Source: Anderseniella sp963698275
Lineage (GTDB): Bacteria; Pseudomonadota; Alphaproteobacteria; Rhizobiales; Aestuariivirgaceae
DNA length: 64,000 bases
Direction: 5' to 3'
Assembly: GCA_963698275.1 (NCBI GenBank)
Contig: CAVOQE010000001.1
Location: 186,001 to 250,000, forward strand
A program made the translations under genes and the position numbers. This document shows, piece by piece, positions 8,734-16,724 of the stretch (positions within the stretch are counted from its first letter, which is position 1; each line of letters begins with the position of its first letter). Below the pieces are notes generated by a model. It was given only the letters and a program-made list of their open reading frames with translations, searched no databases and was not told the DNA's origin.

Positions 8734-10812
8734 ATGGCGAAAGCACAGGCACGCAGTACAGCAGCACCGGTTAAGAATGCTGCAGCCGCCAAACCGGCTG
8801 ACGATACAGACACGACTGAATCCGTCTCCGACGGACCGGTACTTGATCTCAGCAATGCTGCGGTAAAGCGGATGATCAAACTCGCCAAGCAGCGCGGGTT
8901 TGTCACCTATGACGAGCTGAACGAAGTGTTGCCGTCCGACGACACATCTTCCGAACAGATCGAAGACATAATGGCGATGCTCACTGATATGGGTATCAAC
9001 GTGGTCGAGACGGAAGAGGAAACCGAAGACACCACCGAAGTTGCCGCGACCGCACAGACCGGTATCGCCAAGACGGCGTCCAACACGCCTGCGTCGGCGG
9101 ATCGTACAGACGATCCGGTACGCATGTATCTGCGTGAGATGGGGACGGTTGAGCTGCTGTCGCGCGAAGGCGAGATCGCCATCGCCAAACGCATTGAGGC
9201 CGGCCGCGAGGCGATGATCTCCGGACTGTGCGAAAGCCCGTTGTCGTTTCAGGCCATTATCATCTGGCGCGATGAATTGAACGAAGGCAAAATCCTGCTG
9301 CGTGACATCATCGACCTTGAAGCCACCTATGCCGGCCCGGATGCCAAGAAGGTCGAAGCGCCAACGCCGGAAGAACGTGAACGCAAGGAGAAGGAAGCCC
9401 GCAAGGCGGAAGCCGACAAGCGTGAAAAAGCCGCCGAGGAAATGCGTGCCAAGACCCGGTCAAGCCGCGGCGGCGATGATGTTTTGTCTGCGGATGACTT
9501 TCAACCCGCTGAACAGCCGGACGATGATGAAGACGATGAGGACGAAGAGGCAAATGTATCGCTTGCCGCAATGGAAGCGGAACTGAAGCCACACGTTCTT
9601 GAAACCTTCGACCGCATCGCGAAGACTTACAAATCGCTGCGCAAGCTGCAGGACCAGGAAGTTTCCGAAAAGACGGCACTGTCGCCGTCGCAGGGACGCC
9701 GTTACCGCAAACTGCGTGAAGAGATCATCGAGGATGTGAAGTCCCTGTCACTTAACGCGGCGCGTATCGAAGCGCTGGTTGAGCAACTCTATGATATCAA
9801 CCGCCGGTTGATCTCGCTGGAAGGCCGGCTGTTGCGCCTGGCTGAAAGCCACAAGGTGCCGCGCAAGATCTTCCTTGAGGAATACCAGGGCGAAGAACTT
9901 GATGCCAACTGGCTGCGCCGTATTTCCCGGCTCTCCAAGCATGGCTGGAAGGACTTCGTGGCCAAGGAGAAGGATACCATCAAGGATATCCGCGAGGAAA
10001 TCCATTCGCTCGCATCCGACACAGGCTTGCAGATACCTGAATTCCGCCGCATCGTGCACGCGGTGCAGAAGGGCGAACGCGAAGCCCGTATCGCCAAGAA
10101 GGAAATGGTGGAAGCCAATCTTCGCCTGGTGATTTCGATTGCAAAAAAATACACCAATCGTGGCCTGCAGTTCCTTGATCTTATCCAGGAAGGCAATATC
10201 GGCCTGATGAAAGCGGTCGACAAGTTTGAATACCGCCGTGGCTACAAGTTCTCGACCTACGCTACCTGGTGGATCAGGCAGGCGATCACCCGGTCCATCG
10301 CCGATCAGGCCCGCACCATCCGTATTCCGGTGCACATGATCGAAACGATCAACAAGATCGTGCGCACATCGCGTCAGATGATGCATGAGATTGGCCGTGA
10401 GCCGACACCGGAAGAGCTGGCTGAAAAGCTGTCCATGCCGCTGGAAAAGGTTCGCAAGGTGATGAAGATCGCCAAGGAGCCGATCAGCCTTGAAACACCG
10501 GTTGGTGATGAAGAAGACTCGCATCTGGGCGACTTCATTGAAGACAAGAACGCCATTTTGCCGATTGACGCGGCCATTCAGGCAAACCTGCGCGAAACAA
10601 CCACACGGGTGCTTGCTTCGCTGACGCCACGCGAAGAACGTGTGCTGCGCATGCGCTTCGGTATCGGCATGAACACCGACCATACTCTGGAAGAAGTCGG
10701 CCAGCAGTTCTCGGTTACGCGCGAGCGTATTCGCCAGATTGAAGCCAAGGCGCTCAGGAAACTGAAGCATCCAAGCAGGTCCCGCAGATTGCGGAGCTTC
10801 CTGGACAATTAA
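8734..10812 (+). CDS. rpoD: RNA polymerase primary sigma factor RpoD (sigma 70)
   Basis: Housekeeping sigma factor. Region 1.1 is LDLSNAAVKRMIKLAKQRGFVTYDELNEVLP. Region 1.2 is DPVRMYLREMGTVELLSREGEIAIAKRIE. A highly acidic non-conserved insert (DDDEDDEDEE) lies before region 2. Regions 2.1-2.4 are NLRLVISIAKKYTNRGLQFLDLIQEGN and YKFSTYATWWIRQAITRS. Region 3 is IRIPVHMIETINKI. Region 4 ends in the helix-turn-helix TLEEVGQQFSVTRERIRQIEAKALRKL. I chose ATG 8734 (about 692 residues); in-frame GTG starts at 8707 and 8668 are possible. Downstream are a short hairpin and a strong terminator. Confidence 0.97.
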   Translation: MAKAQARSTAAPVKNAAAAKPADDTDTTESVSDGPVLDLSNAAVKRMIKLAKQRGFVTYDELNEVLPSDDTSSEQIEDIMAMLTDMGINVVETEEETEDTTEVAATAQTGIAKTASNTPASADRTDDPVRMYLREMGTVELLSREGEIAIAKRIEAGREAMISGLCESPLSFQAIIIWRDELNEGKILLRDIIDLEATYAGPDAKKVEAPTPEERERKEKEARKAEADKREKAAEEMRAKTRSSRGGDDVLSADDFQPAEQPDDDEDDEDEEANVSLAAMEAELKPHVLETFDRIAKTYKSLRKLQDQEVSEKTALSPSQGRRYRKLREEIIEDVKSLSLNAARIEALVEQLYDINRRLISLEGRLLRLAESHKVPRKIFLEEYQGEELDANWLRRISRLSKHGWKDFVAKEKDTIKDIREEIHSLASDTGLQIPEFRRIVHAVQKGEREARIAKKEMVEANLRLVISIAKKYTNRGLQFLDLIQEGNIGLMKAVDKFEYRRGYKFSTYATWWIRQAITRSIADQARTIRIPVHMIETINKIVRTSRQMMHEIGREPTPEELAEKLSMPLEKVRKVMKIAKEPISLETPVGDEEDSHLGDFIEDKNAILPIDAAIQANLRETTTRVLASLTPREERVLRMRFGIGMNTDHTLEEVGQQFSVTRERIRQIEAKALRKLKHPSRSRRLRSFLDN

Positions 10813-10819
10813 CGCGATT

Positions 10820-10837
10820 GCAGCCGGGTTCGGCTGC
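10820..10837 (+). other. Hairpin just after rpoD
   Basis: Perfect 7-bp stem GCAGCCG / CGGCTGC with a GGTT loop, 8 bp after the rpoD stop. It has no T-run of its own, so it probably protects the mRNA 3' end or assists the terminator 23 bp further on. Confidence 0.55.
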
Positions 10838-10860
10838 ACGCATTTTCTCTGACGTTTCAT

Positions 10861-10890
10861 AAAAGGCCGGGCAGTTTGTCCGGCCTTTTT
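10861..10890 (+). terminator. Rho-independent terminator of rpoD
   Basis: AAAAGGCCGG...CCGGCCTTTTT: an 8-10 bp stem with a short loop followed by a T-run, placed about 50 bp after the rpoD stop. The A-rich left arm makes it potentially bidirectional. Confidence 0.88.
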
Positions 10891-11066
10891 CCTTGTGCGG
10901 ATAAACCGTCCAGCAATCGTTGCTGCATGCTGAACTTGCCAAGTGCCGGGAGACCGCCTGCAGTGAAATGCCTCCGATCACAAATAAATCCGGCTTGCCC
11001 GGGTTCGACCACCACTGCTATGACGCGCAGCAGGCATCAAACTTGAAACCTGAGGGCAACTCACCC

Positions 11067-11477
11067 ATGACCGCATCAGCAACGCGTAAACTGATCAACC
11101 GCTACTACGCCGCCTTCAACGCGCAGGACACCGACACCATGCTCGACTGCCTGGGACCGGGTTTTGTGCATGATGTAAGCCAGGGTGAAAGGCGCAAGGG
11201 CAAGAAGCGCTTTGCCGAGTTTCTGGCGCACATGCACAAGTGTTATCATGAGCAACTGTCAGATATCGCGGTGATGACGTCGACGGACGGGGCGCGTGCT
11301 GCGGCCGAATTCAAACTCAAGGGCAGGTATCTTGCAACCGACGAAGGCCTGCCGCCGGCCGCCGGCCAGACCTACAGGCTGACGGTTGGTGCATTCTTTG
11401 AGATCAAGGACGGCAAGATCACCCGTGTGTCCACTCATTACAACCTGCCTGAGTGGACCCGGCAGGTGATCGGCTAA
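11067..11477 (+). CDS. SnoaL-like/ketosteroid-isomerase-related protein
   Basis: 136-residue NTF2-fold protein. LINRYYAAFNAQDTDTMLDCLGPGFVHDVSQGERRKGKKRFAEFLAHMHKCYHEQLSDI and FFEIKDGKITRVSTHYNLPEW are the classical SnoaL/KSI-related pattern. The reaction is unknown. The start ATG 11067 was chosen because the homologous region begins there; TGAGGG lies about 10 nt upstream. It is the first of three tightly packed genes (3-bp gap to a GNAT gene, which overlaps a nitrilase gene), so the three probably act in one pathway on a small amide or nitrile-like compound. Confidence 0.85.
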   Translation: MTASATRKLINRYYAAFNAQDTDTMLDCLGPGFVHDVSQGERRKGKKRFAEFLAHMHKCYHEQLSDIAVMTSTDGARAAAEFKLKGRYLATDEGLPPAAGQTYRLTVGAFFEIKDGKITRVSTHYNLPEWTRQVIG

Positions 11478-11480
11478 CCG

Positions 11481-12071
11481 ATGAGTTTGGACGTAAGACC
11501 GCTTGCCGGGCCGGCCTTCGACGCGGCAATTCCGGCACTGGCGGACCTTCGCATCAAGGTGTTTCGGGCATGGCCGTATCTGTATGACGGTGATCTGGAA
11601 TACGAGGCAGGCTACCTGGCACGGTTCAGGCATGCAGACCGGGCTTTTCTGGCCGCCGCTTTTGATGGTGATACAATTGTTGGTGCGGCAACAGCAGCCC
11701 CCATGGCAGGCGAGGCAGCGGAATTTCGCAGGCCGTTTGAGCGTGCCGGTTTTGATGTCTCGAAGATTTTCTATTTCGCTGAAAGCCTGTTGCTGCCAGC
11801 CTATCGAGGGCAGGGGGCAGGTGTGAAATTTTTCCAAGCACGCGAGGCTCATGCCCGCAGCTTCGGCAGCTACAGCCATGCGGTGTTCTGTGGTGTTGTG
11901 CGGGCGGGCGATCACCCGATGAAGCCGGAGGGTTACATCCCGCTGGATGCCTTCTGGCGCAAACGCGGGTTTGACAAGCTGGACGGCATGACAACGGCCT
12001 ATTCGTGGAAAGATGTAGGTGCTACCGAAGAAACCGAAAAGCCGATGCAGTTCTGGATGAAGCAGCTATGA
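11481..12071 (+). CDS. GNAT-family N-acetyltransferase
   Basis: 196 residues. A GNAT acetyl-CoA core is suggested by DGDTIVGAATAAPM (beta 4), YFAESLLLPAYRGQGAGVKFFQAREAHARSFG (the R/Q-x-x-G-x-G/A pyrophosphate loop and following helix) and the C-terminal WRKRGFDKLDGMTTAYSWKD. The acceptor substrate is unknown. It is cotranscribed with the SnoaL-like gene upstream, and its stop overlaps the start of the nitrilase gene (ATGA), indicating translational coupling. Confidence 0.82.
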   Translation: MSLDVRPLAGPAFDAAIPALADLRIKVFRAWPYLYDGDLEYEAGYLARFRHADRAFLAAAFDGDTIVGAATAAPMAGEAAEFRRPFERAGFDVSKIFYFAESLLLPAYRGQGAGVKFFQAREAHARSFGSYSHAVFCGVVRAGDHPMKPEGYIPLDAFWRKRGFDKLDGMTTAYSWKDVGATEETEKPMQFWMKQL

Positions 12072-12976
12072 CCCGTACTCTCAAGATTGCCGCCGCCCAG
12101 TATCCACTGGACGAGCTGTCATCGCAGGCCGAATACAATGACAAGATCACGCGCTGGGTGGAGGAGGCCGCGGCGACGGGGTCGCAATTGCTGGTGTTCC
12201 CGGAATACGGCGCGATGGAACTGGCGTCACTTGCCGGCAAGGATGCAGCAGCAGACCTGCAAGGCGCGATTGATGCGGTGTCCGACCGTTTGCCGCTGCA
12301 GGCAGAGCTGCACCAGCGGCTTTCAGTCAAGCACGGGGTGACGATTGTTGCGGCATCCGGCCCGCAGCGCCATGCGGATGGCAGTGCAACCAATGTGGCC
12401 CGGATATTCGCGCCTTCCGCCCGGCAGGGTGAGTATCACAAGCTGATGATGACGCCGTGGGAACGAGAACCCTGGCGGGTGTCCGCCGGACCGGCTGATG
12501 GTTTGTGCGTGTTTGACCTCGGTGATGTGAAAGTTGGACTGGTGATCTGCTATGACATCGAGTTTCCGCTGTTGTCGCGCGCGCTGGCAGAGGCAGGCGC
12601 CGAGGTCATTCTGGCGCCATCCAACACTGAAACAGAGCACGGATACTGGAGGGTGCGTACCGGGTGCATGGCGCGGGCGCTGGAAAACCAGGTTTACACG
12701 GTGCATTCACCTACCGTGGGCGCAGCTCCCTGGTGCCCGCCGGTTGAGATGAATGTTGGTGCGGCAGGCGTGTATGCCGCATCTGACACCGGGTTCCCCG
12801 CCGGCGGGGTGATCGCGCTTGGCGAATTGAACAGGCCGCAGTGGGTGTATGCCGAGCTGGATCTTGACCTGCTGGGGCAGGTGCGCGGGTCGGGCGGCGT
12901 GCAGACCTACAATCACTGGGGAGAACAACCCGGTGCGGCATTGCTTCCCGGTGCAAGGAAGGTTCTACTGGTGTAG
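12068..12976 (+). CDS. Carbon-nitrogen hydrolase (nitrilase superfamily)
   Basis: 302 residues with the superfamily Glu-Lys-Cys triad: Glu46 in LLVFPEYGAMEL, Lys125 in GEYHKLMMTP and Cys161 in VGLVICYDIEFPLL. It would hydrolyse a carboxamide or related C-N bond in the cytoplasm, since no signal peptide is seen. The ATG overlaps the previous stop by ATGA. The TAG stop is contributed by the first bases of a dispersed repeat copy that starts at 12976. Substrate not assignable. Confidence 0.88.
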   Translation: MTRTLKIAAAQYPLDELSSQAEYNDKITRWVEEAAATGSQLLVFPEYGAMELASLAGKDAAADLQGAIDAVSDRLPLQAELHQRLSVKHGVTIVAASGPQRHADGSATNVARIFAPSARQGEYHKLMMTPWEREPWRVSAGPADGLCVFDLGDVKVGLVICYDIEFPLLSRALAEAGAEVILAPSNTETEHGYWRVRTGCMARALENQVYTVHSPTVGAAPWCPPVEMNVGAAGVYAASDTGFPAGGVIALGELNRPQWVYAELDLDLLGQVRGSGGVQTYNHWGEQPGAALLPGARKVLLV

Positions 12977-13076
12977 AGCGACATGGGTTCGATCGAACCC
13001 ATAAAGTTGCTCTAGTACTCTGAATGCGATCAGTTTTATGGGTTTTGATTGATTCAATCAAAAACCATACTGATCT
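12976..13076 (+). repeat. Two-hairpin dispersed repeat, full copy
   Basis: GAGCGACATGGGTTCGATCGAACCCATAAAGTTGCTC-type first palindrome, then a linker with GAATGCGATCAG, then a second palindrome with TTTTGATTGATTCAATCAAAA ending ACTGATCT. It begins within the stop codon of the nitrilase gene and ends about 30 bp before the sbtA-like start, so it may insulate the two operons. Confidence 0.9.
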
Positions 13077-13107
13077 GGTAAAAGCCGGCAACACAGGGAG
13101 ACGGGGT

Positions 13108-14088
13108 ATGGGCGGCATGCTTGAAATAGCTCAGCAAAACCTGATCTCACCCATGGTGTTGTTCTTTGCCCTGGGCCTGTTTGCATCCTTTGTGAAATCT
13201 GACCTGTCAGTGCCATCGGCCATCGCCAAGACGATGGCGCTGTACCTGATGATGGCTATCGGGTTCAAGGGCGGGGTGGAGCTTGCCGGCAGCGGCCTGA
13301 CGGCCACCCTGTTTGCGGTGTTGATTGCCGGTGCAGTTCTGTCAGCCCTGCTGCCGGTCATCGGCTTTGGCCTGTTGCGGGCGACCAGCGGTTTGTCGCG
13401 CGTGGACGCTGCGGCTGTTGCTGCGCACTACGGATCAATCTCGATTGTTACATTTGTCGCTGCAACACAAGCCGTGACCAGTGCTGGTCTGACCTATGAC
13501 GGCTACATGATTGCAGTTGCTGCAGTGATGGAAAGCCCTGCAATCGTGGTGGCCTTGCTTCTGGCCAAGCGGACCAATGCAGCAAGCCCGGCAGATGGGC
13601 AGGGCGCTCATATCGGCCGCGAGATTTTCTTCAATTCGTCTGTACTCATGCTGACCGGAGCTTTTGTCATCGGCTACATAACCGGTAAGCCCGGACTTGA
13701 AACAATCGCGCCTTTCATTGTCGATCCGTTCCGCGGTGTATTGTGCCTGTTCCTGCTGGACATGGGATTGATTGCCGGGCGCGGACTTCGCTCCGGACTG
13801 GGCAAACTGTCGATGCCGGTGTTGTTGTTCGGATTGTACATGCCGCTGACAGGTGCGGTAATTGGCGCAGGTGCTGCCATGTTGATCGGCTTGCCGGCGG
13901 GAAGTGCCGCCTTATTGATAACCTTGTCAGCCTCGGCGTCTTACATTGCAGTGCCGGCAGCGCTTCGTCTGGCATTGCCCGAGGCCACACCGTCGATCTA
14001 TCTGACCTTGTCGCTGGGGGTCACTTTCCCGTTCAATCTGGCAATTGGCATTCCAGTCTATATCTGGCTTGCGGAGGCTTTGACATGA
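13108..14088 (+). CDS. SbtA-like sodium-dependent bicarbonate permease
   Basis: 326 residues, about 10 hydrophobic segments in two similar halves (for example SPMVLFFALGLFASFVKSDLSVP and the later RGVLCLFLLDMGLIAGRGL). This matches the SbtA/DUF897 family of Na+/HCO3- symporters, including AHYGSISIVTFVAATQ. It would import bicarbonate across the inner membrane. ATG 13108 has GGGAG at good spacing; an upstream in-frame extension runs into the repeat and was rejected. The next gene overlaps by ATGA and encodes an SbtB-like PII protein, and a carbonic anhydrase follows, strongly supporting inorganic carbon transport. Confidence 0.9.
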   Translation: MGGMLEIAQQNLISPMVLFFALGLFASFVKSDLSVPSAIAKTMALYLMMAIGFKGGVELAGSGLTATLFAVLIAGAVLSALLPVIGFGLLRATSGLSRVDAAAVAAHYGSISIVTFVAATQAVTSAGLTYDGYMIAVAAVMESPAIVVALLLAKRTNAASPADGQGAHIGREIFFNSSVLMLTGAFVIGYITGKPGLETIAPFIVDPFRGVLCLFLLDMGLIAGRGLRSGLGKLSMPVLLFGLYMPLTGAVIGAGAAMLIGLPAGSAALLITLSASASYIAVPAALRLALPEATPSIYLTLSLGVTFPFNLAIGIPVYIWLAEALT

Positions 14089-14402
14089 CGCTGACAACCC
14101 ACAAGAAAAAACGAATAGAAGTCATGATAGAAGAGCCTGCACTTGTCCGGATTACCGAGGTGCTGGACCGGTTTGACGCCACTGGATACACGGTCTTGCC
14201 GGCTCTCGCCGGGCGCGGTATGTCCGGCAGCTGGCAGCGTAATGACGCCTTTGGCGATGCCGGGCGCATTGTGAGCGTAGTGTGCATTACAGACCCATCC
14301 AGGGTAGAAGGCGTCCTGTTGGCGATCAGGGAAGTTGTTGAACGCCACATTGGCATTGTATCGGTTTGCGATGTAGAAGTGATCCGCTCGGAGCATTTCT
14401 GA
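14085..14402 (+). CDS. SbtB-like PII-family regulatory protein
   Basis: 105-residue ferredoxin-like fold. KKKRIEVMIEEPALVRITEVLDRFDATGYTVLPALAGRGMSGSWQRND contains the position of the PII T-loop (LAGRGMSGSWQRND), and the second half VSVVCITDPSRVEGVLLAIREVVERHIGIVSVCDVEVI repeats the beta-alpha-beta unit. Cyanobacterial SbtB binds cAMP/ADP/ATP and gates SbtA. The C-terminal CGPxGC redox loop of some SbtB proteins is absent here. The start overlaps the permease stop (ATGA), so stoichiometric coupling with the transporter is likely. Confidence 0.85.
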   Translation: MTLTTHKKKRIEVMIEEPALVRITEVLDRFDATGYTVLPALAGRGMSGSWQRNDAFGDAGRIVSVVCITDPSRVEGVLLAIREVVERHIGIVSVCDVEVIRSEHF

Positions 14403-14429
14403 GCCCGGCATAGAAATGAGGGCAACTGT

Positions 14430-15083
14430 TTGACAATGTCTTTTCCAAAACGTTTGAGCGATGGCTATCTCAGCTTTCGCGGGCAGTCCTTTGCGCGCGA
14501 ACAGCAACGCTATGATGCACTGGCTGCAGACGGGCAAAAGCCGGCAATCATGATCATCGCGTGTTGCGACTCCCGCGCTGCACCGGAGACTGTTTTTGAT
14601 GTCAGCCCGGGTGAAGTTTTTGTGGTCCGCAATGTTGCCAATCTGGTGCCGCCCTATGCACCTGACGGTAAACATCATTCGACATCGGCGGCACTTGAGT
14701 TCGGGGTCCTGCAACTGGGTGTGAAACACATCGTCATTATGGGGCATGGCCGCTGCGGTGGTGTCTCGGCAGTTGTCAACAAATCCGGCCCGTTGACCAG
14801 CGGTGACTTTATCGGCCAGTGGCTGACCCAGATACGTGATCTGGCCCAGTTTGTGGAGCGCGTGGGCGGGCACTCGGATCAGGAACATCAGACCCATGTT
14901 GAGCGAGCCAATGTAGAGCATTCGCTGGCAAACCTGAGAACATTTCCGTGGATACGTCATCGCGAACAACGCGGCGAACTGAGCGTGCACGGCGCATGGT
15001 TTGATATAGCACTTGGCGAACTGCACGTGCTTGACGATGACAGTGGCGACTGGTCCATGCTGGATGGTGCTGATGCTGTATAA
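14430..15083 (+). CDS. Beta-class carbonic anhydrase
   Basis: Interconverts CO2 and bicarbonate using a zinc ion. Zinc ligands and the catalytic dyad are visible: Cys46-Asp47-Ser-Arg49 in IIACCDSRAAPE, and His106 and Cys109 in GHGRCGG. NVANLVPPYAPDGKHHSTSAALEFGVLQLGVKHIVIMGHG is the canonical core. About 217 residues, normal length. The start is ambiguous: TTG 14430 lies 7 nt from GAGGG, ATG 14436 lies 13 nt away. It closes the three-gene bicarbonate cassette. A degenerate repeat copy follows at 15087. Confidence 0.95.
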   Translation: MTMSFPKRLSDGYLSFRGQSFAREQQRYDALAADGQKPAIMIIACCDSRAAPETVFDVSPGEVFVVRNVANLVPPYAPDGKHHSTSAALEFGVLQLGVKHIVIMGHGRCGGVSAVVNKSGPLTSGDFIGQWLTQIRDLAQFVERVGGHSDQEHQTHVERANVEHSLANLRTFPWIRHREQRGELSVHGAWFDIALGELHVLDDDSGDWSMLDGADAV

Positions 15084-15086
15084 CCG

Positions 15087-15180
15087 GAGCTACATGGGTT
15101 CAATTGAACCGGTAACCTTGCTCTGACGCTTTGGGCTCGATCAGCTTTATGGTTTTTACAACCAAAAATCACCCTGACCT
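15087..15180 (+). repeat. Two-hairpin dispersed repeat, degenerate copy
   Basis: GAGCTACATGGGTTCAATTGAACC...CTTGCTC followed by GCTCGATCAGC and a shortened second arm (GGTTTTTACAACCAAAAATCACCCTGA). About 94 bp, clearly the same element but with mutated arms. It lies directly after the carbonic anhydrase stop. Confidence 0.8.
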
Positions 15181-15336
15181 TTGCTTTCGCATGGCAGAAT
15201 TGATTCACGCGGTGGTTGCCAATCACATCACAAATAGACATCATCAATATTCATAGAGCCTGAAACAGGCCGAAAAGTGCGCGTTTTGCTGCTTCTAGTG
15301 GATAATCTTGTGCGCACGACAGGGAGGATGTTTGTC

Positions 15337-15666
15337 ATGTGTCACGTATTTGCGGGTCAGTCACCGTCCAACTACTCGTTTGAAACACGATCGGTTCGCC
15401 TGATGGGGCACCCGACCAGTGTGCGTCTTGAAGCCAAATTCTGGGTTGTCCTGGAACAACTGGCCGCCGCTCAGGACATGCCAATGGCCAAGTTTTTGTC
15501 GGCCTTGTATGAAGAAGCCTCGGAAATACACGGTGAAGTCAGCAATTTTGCGTCACTGCTGAGGTGCTGCTGCATCAATTTTCTGGATCCGGCGTTTAAT
15601 CATGAGCAATTGGCGATTGAAGCACGCGATGCACGCGCCAAGATGAACAACGTTGCAGCCGAGTGA
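15337..15666 (+). CDS. Ribbon-helix-helix domain protein
   Basis: 109 residues: MCHVFAGQSPSNYSFETRSVRL-type N-terminus, then TSVRLEAKFWVVLEQLAAAQDMPMAKFLSALYEEASEI, which fits an RHH_4-type DNA-binding fold (beta strand TSVRLE plus two helices). A Cys-rich segment (LLRCCCINFL) follows. The start was chosen at the ATG 9 nt after GGGAGG; the ATG at 15328 abuts that ribosome binding site and is unlikely. Probably a small transcriptional regulator. The target is unknown and no toxin partner is adjacent. Confidence 0.8.
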   Translation: MCHVFAGQSPSNYSFETRSVRLMGHPTSVRLEAKFWVVLEQLAAAQDMPMAKFLSALYEEASEIHGEVSNFASLLRCCCINFLDPAFNHEQLAIEARDARAKMNNVAAE

Positions 15667-15758
15667 GCCATTTGAAGGTGTAGTAGCCGGATAACACCAC
15701 ATGGACGGCGATGGTGGTAGCCTTTGCAGGATAACAAGACTGCAAGGGAGGAGTGCCG

Positions 15759-16154
15759 GTGGCAAAAGCCATTCACACCATGGTGCGGGTGCTCGACGAG
15801 GCAAAGTCCGTCGAGTTCTACAACAAGGCCTTCGGCCTTGGCGTAGAAGACCGTTTCGAATTTGACGGGTTCACGCTGGTCTATCTGAAGAACCCCGAGA
15901 ACGATTTTGAAGTCGAGCTGACGATCAATCATGATCGCACCGAGCCTTATGAGCACGGCGATGGGTACGGTCATCTGGCGGTGTCAGTCGACAATGTCGA
16001 TGAGCAGCACGCGGCGGCCAAGGCCGGTGGCCTTAATCCGACCGATGTAAAGGAATTTCATCGCGACGGGGCCTTGATGGCCAAGTTCTTTTTTCTGCAG
16101 GACCCGGACGGCTACAAGATCGAGGTTCTGCAGCGCCACGGCAGATATACCTGA
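15759..16154 (+). CDS. VOC/glyoxalase-family protein
   Basis: 131 residues with the paired beta-alpha-beta-beta-beta units of vicinal oxygen chelate proteins. His in KAIHTMVRVLDEAKSVEFYNKAFGLG, Glu in FEVELTINHD, His in YGHLAVSV and Glu in DGYKIEVLQR are positioned like glyoxalase I metal ligands, so a lactoylglutathione-lyase-like function is plausible. GTG 15759 was chosen because GGGAGG lies about 7 nt upstream; GTG 15753 is too close. It precedes the Tat/GMC pair by 34 bp on the same strand. Confidence 0.85.
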   Translation: MAKAIHTMVRVLDEAKSVEFYNKAFGLGVEDRFEFDGFTLVYLKNPENDFEVELTINHDRTEPYEHGDGYGHLAVSVDNVDEQHAAAKAGGLNPTDVKEFHRDGALMAKFFFLQDPDGYKIEVLQRHGRYT

Positions 16155-16188
16155 AATCAAAACAAAAAAATCGAGGAGGAATGGCAAG

Positions 16189-16710
16189 ATGAATGGACAC
16201 ACGACTATATCCAGACGCACCGCGTTGAAAGCCGTCGGCGCGGGCCTCATAGTTGCCGGCACTGGTGCCGGAGGCCTGGTTTACGGCCACAATAATGCAT
16301 GGGCTGCAACGGCGGAAAACCTGGATGCCGATACGTTTGCAACCCTGGTGCAGATGTCGCGCGATACCTATCCGCACGATCGGCTGGAAGACAAGTTCTA
16401 TGCAGCAGCCGTGTCCGGTCTGGACAAGGCGGCCAAGGATGATGCGGCGCTTAAAACCATGCTGACCGACGGTGTTGCCGGCCTGAACAAGGCGGCGGGA
16501 GGATCTTACTCCGGTGTAACCGATGCGGACAAGCGGGTGGCGCTTTTGAAGGCCATGGAGGGTGACGGTTTCTTCCAGAAGGTGCGCGGAAACCTGGTGA
16601 CCGGATTGTACAACAACAAGGAAGCCTGGCCGCTGTTTGGCTATGAAGGTGCCTCTGCCGACAAGGGCGGATACATCGATCGTGGCTTCGATGACATCAA
16701 CTGGCTGTAA
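16189..16710 (+). CDS. Tat-exported small subunit of a GMC oxidoreductase (putative)
   Basis: 173 residues with a twin-arginine signal (ISRRTALKAVGAGLIVAGTG, RR at about 10-11). The mature part, TFATLVQMSRDTYPHDRLEDKFYAAAVSGLDKAA and GNLVTGLYNNKEAWPLFGYEG, resembles the small subunits of membrane-bound gluconate, sorbitol or fructose dehydrogenases. GGAGGA lies just upstream. It is followed after 14 bp by a GMC oxidoreductase that lacks its own signal, consistent with piggy-back Tat export of the complex. The family call is by context and pattern only. Confidence 0.75.
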   Translation: MNGHTTISRRTALKAVGAGLIVAGTGAGGLVYGHNNAWAATAENLDADTFATLVQMSRDTYPHDRLEDKFYAAAVSGLDKAAKDDAALKTMLTDGVAGLNKAAGGSYSGVTDADKRVALLKAMEGDGFFQKVRGNLVTGLYNNKEAWPLFGYEGASADKGGYIDRGFDDINWL

Positions 16711-16724
16711 GGGAGGACGATCAA

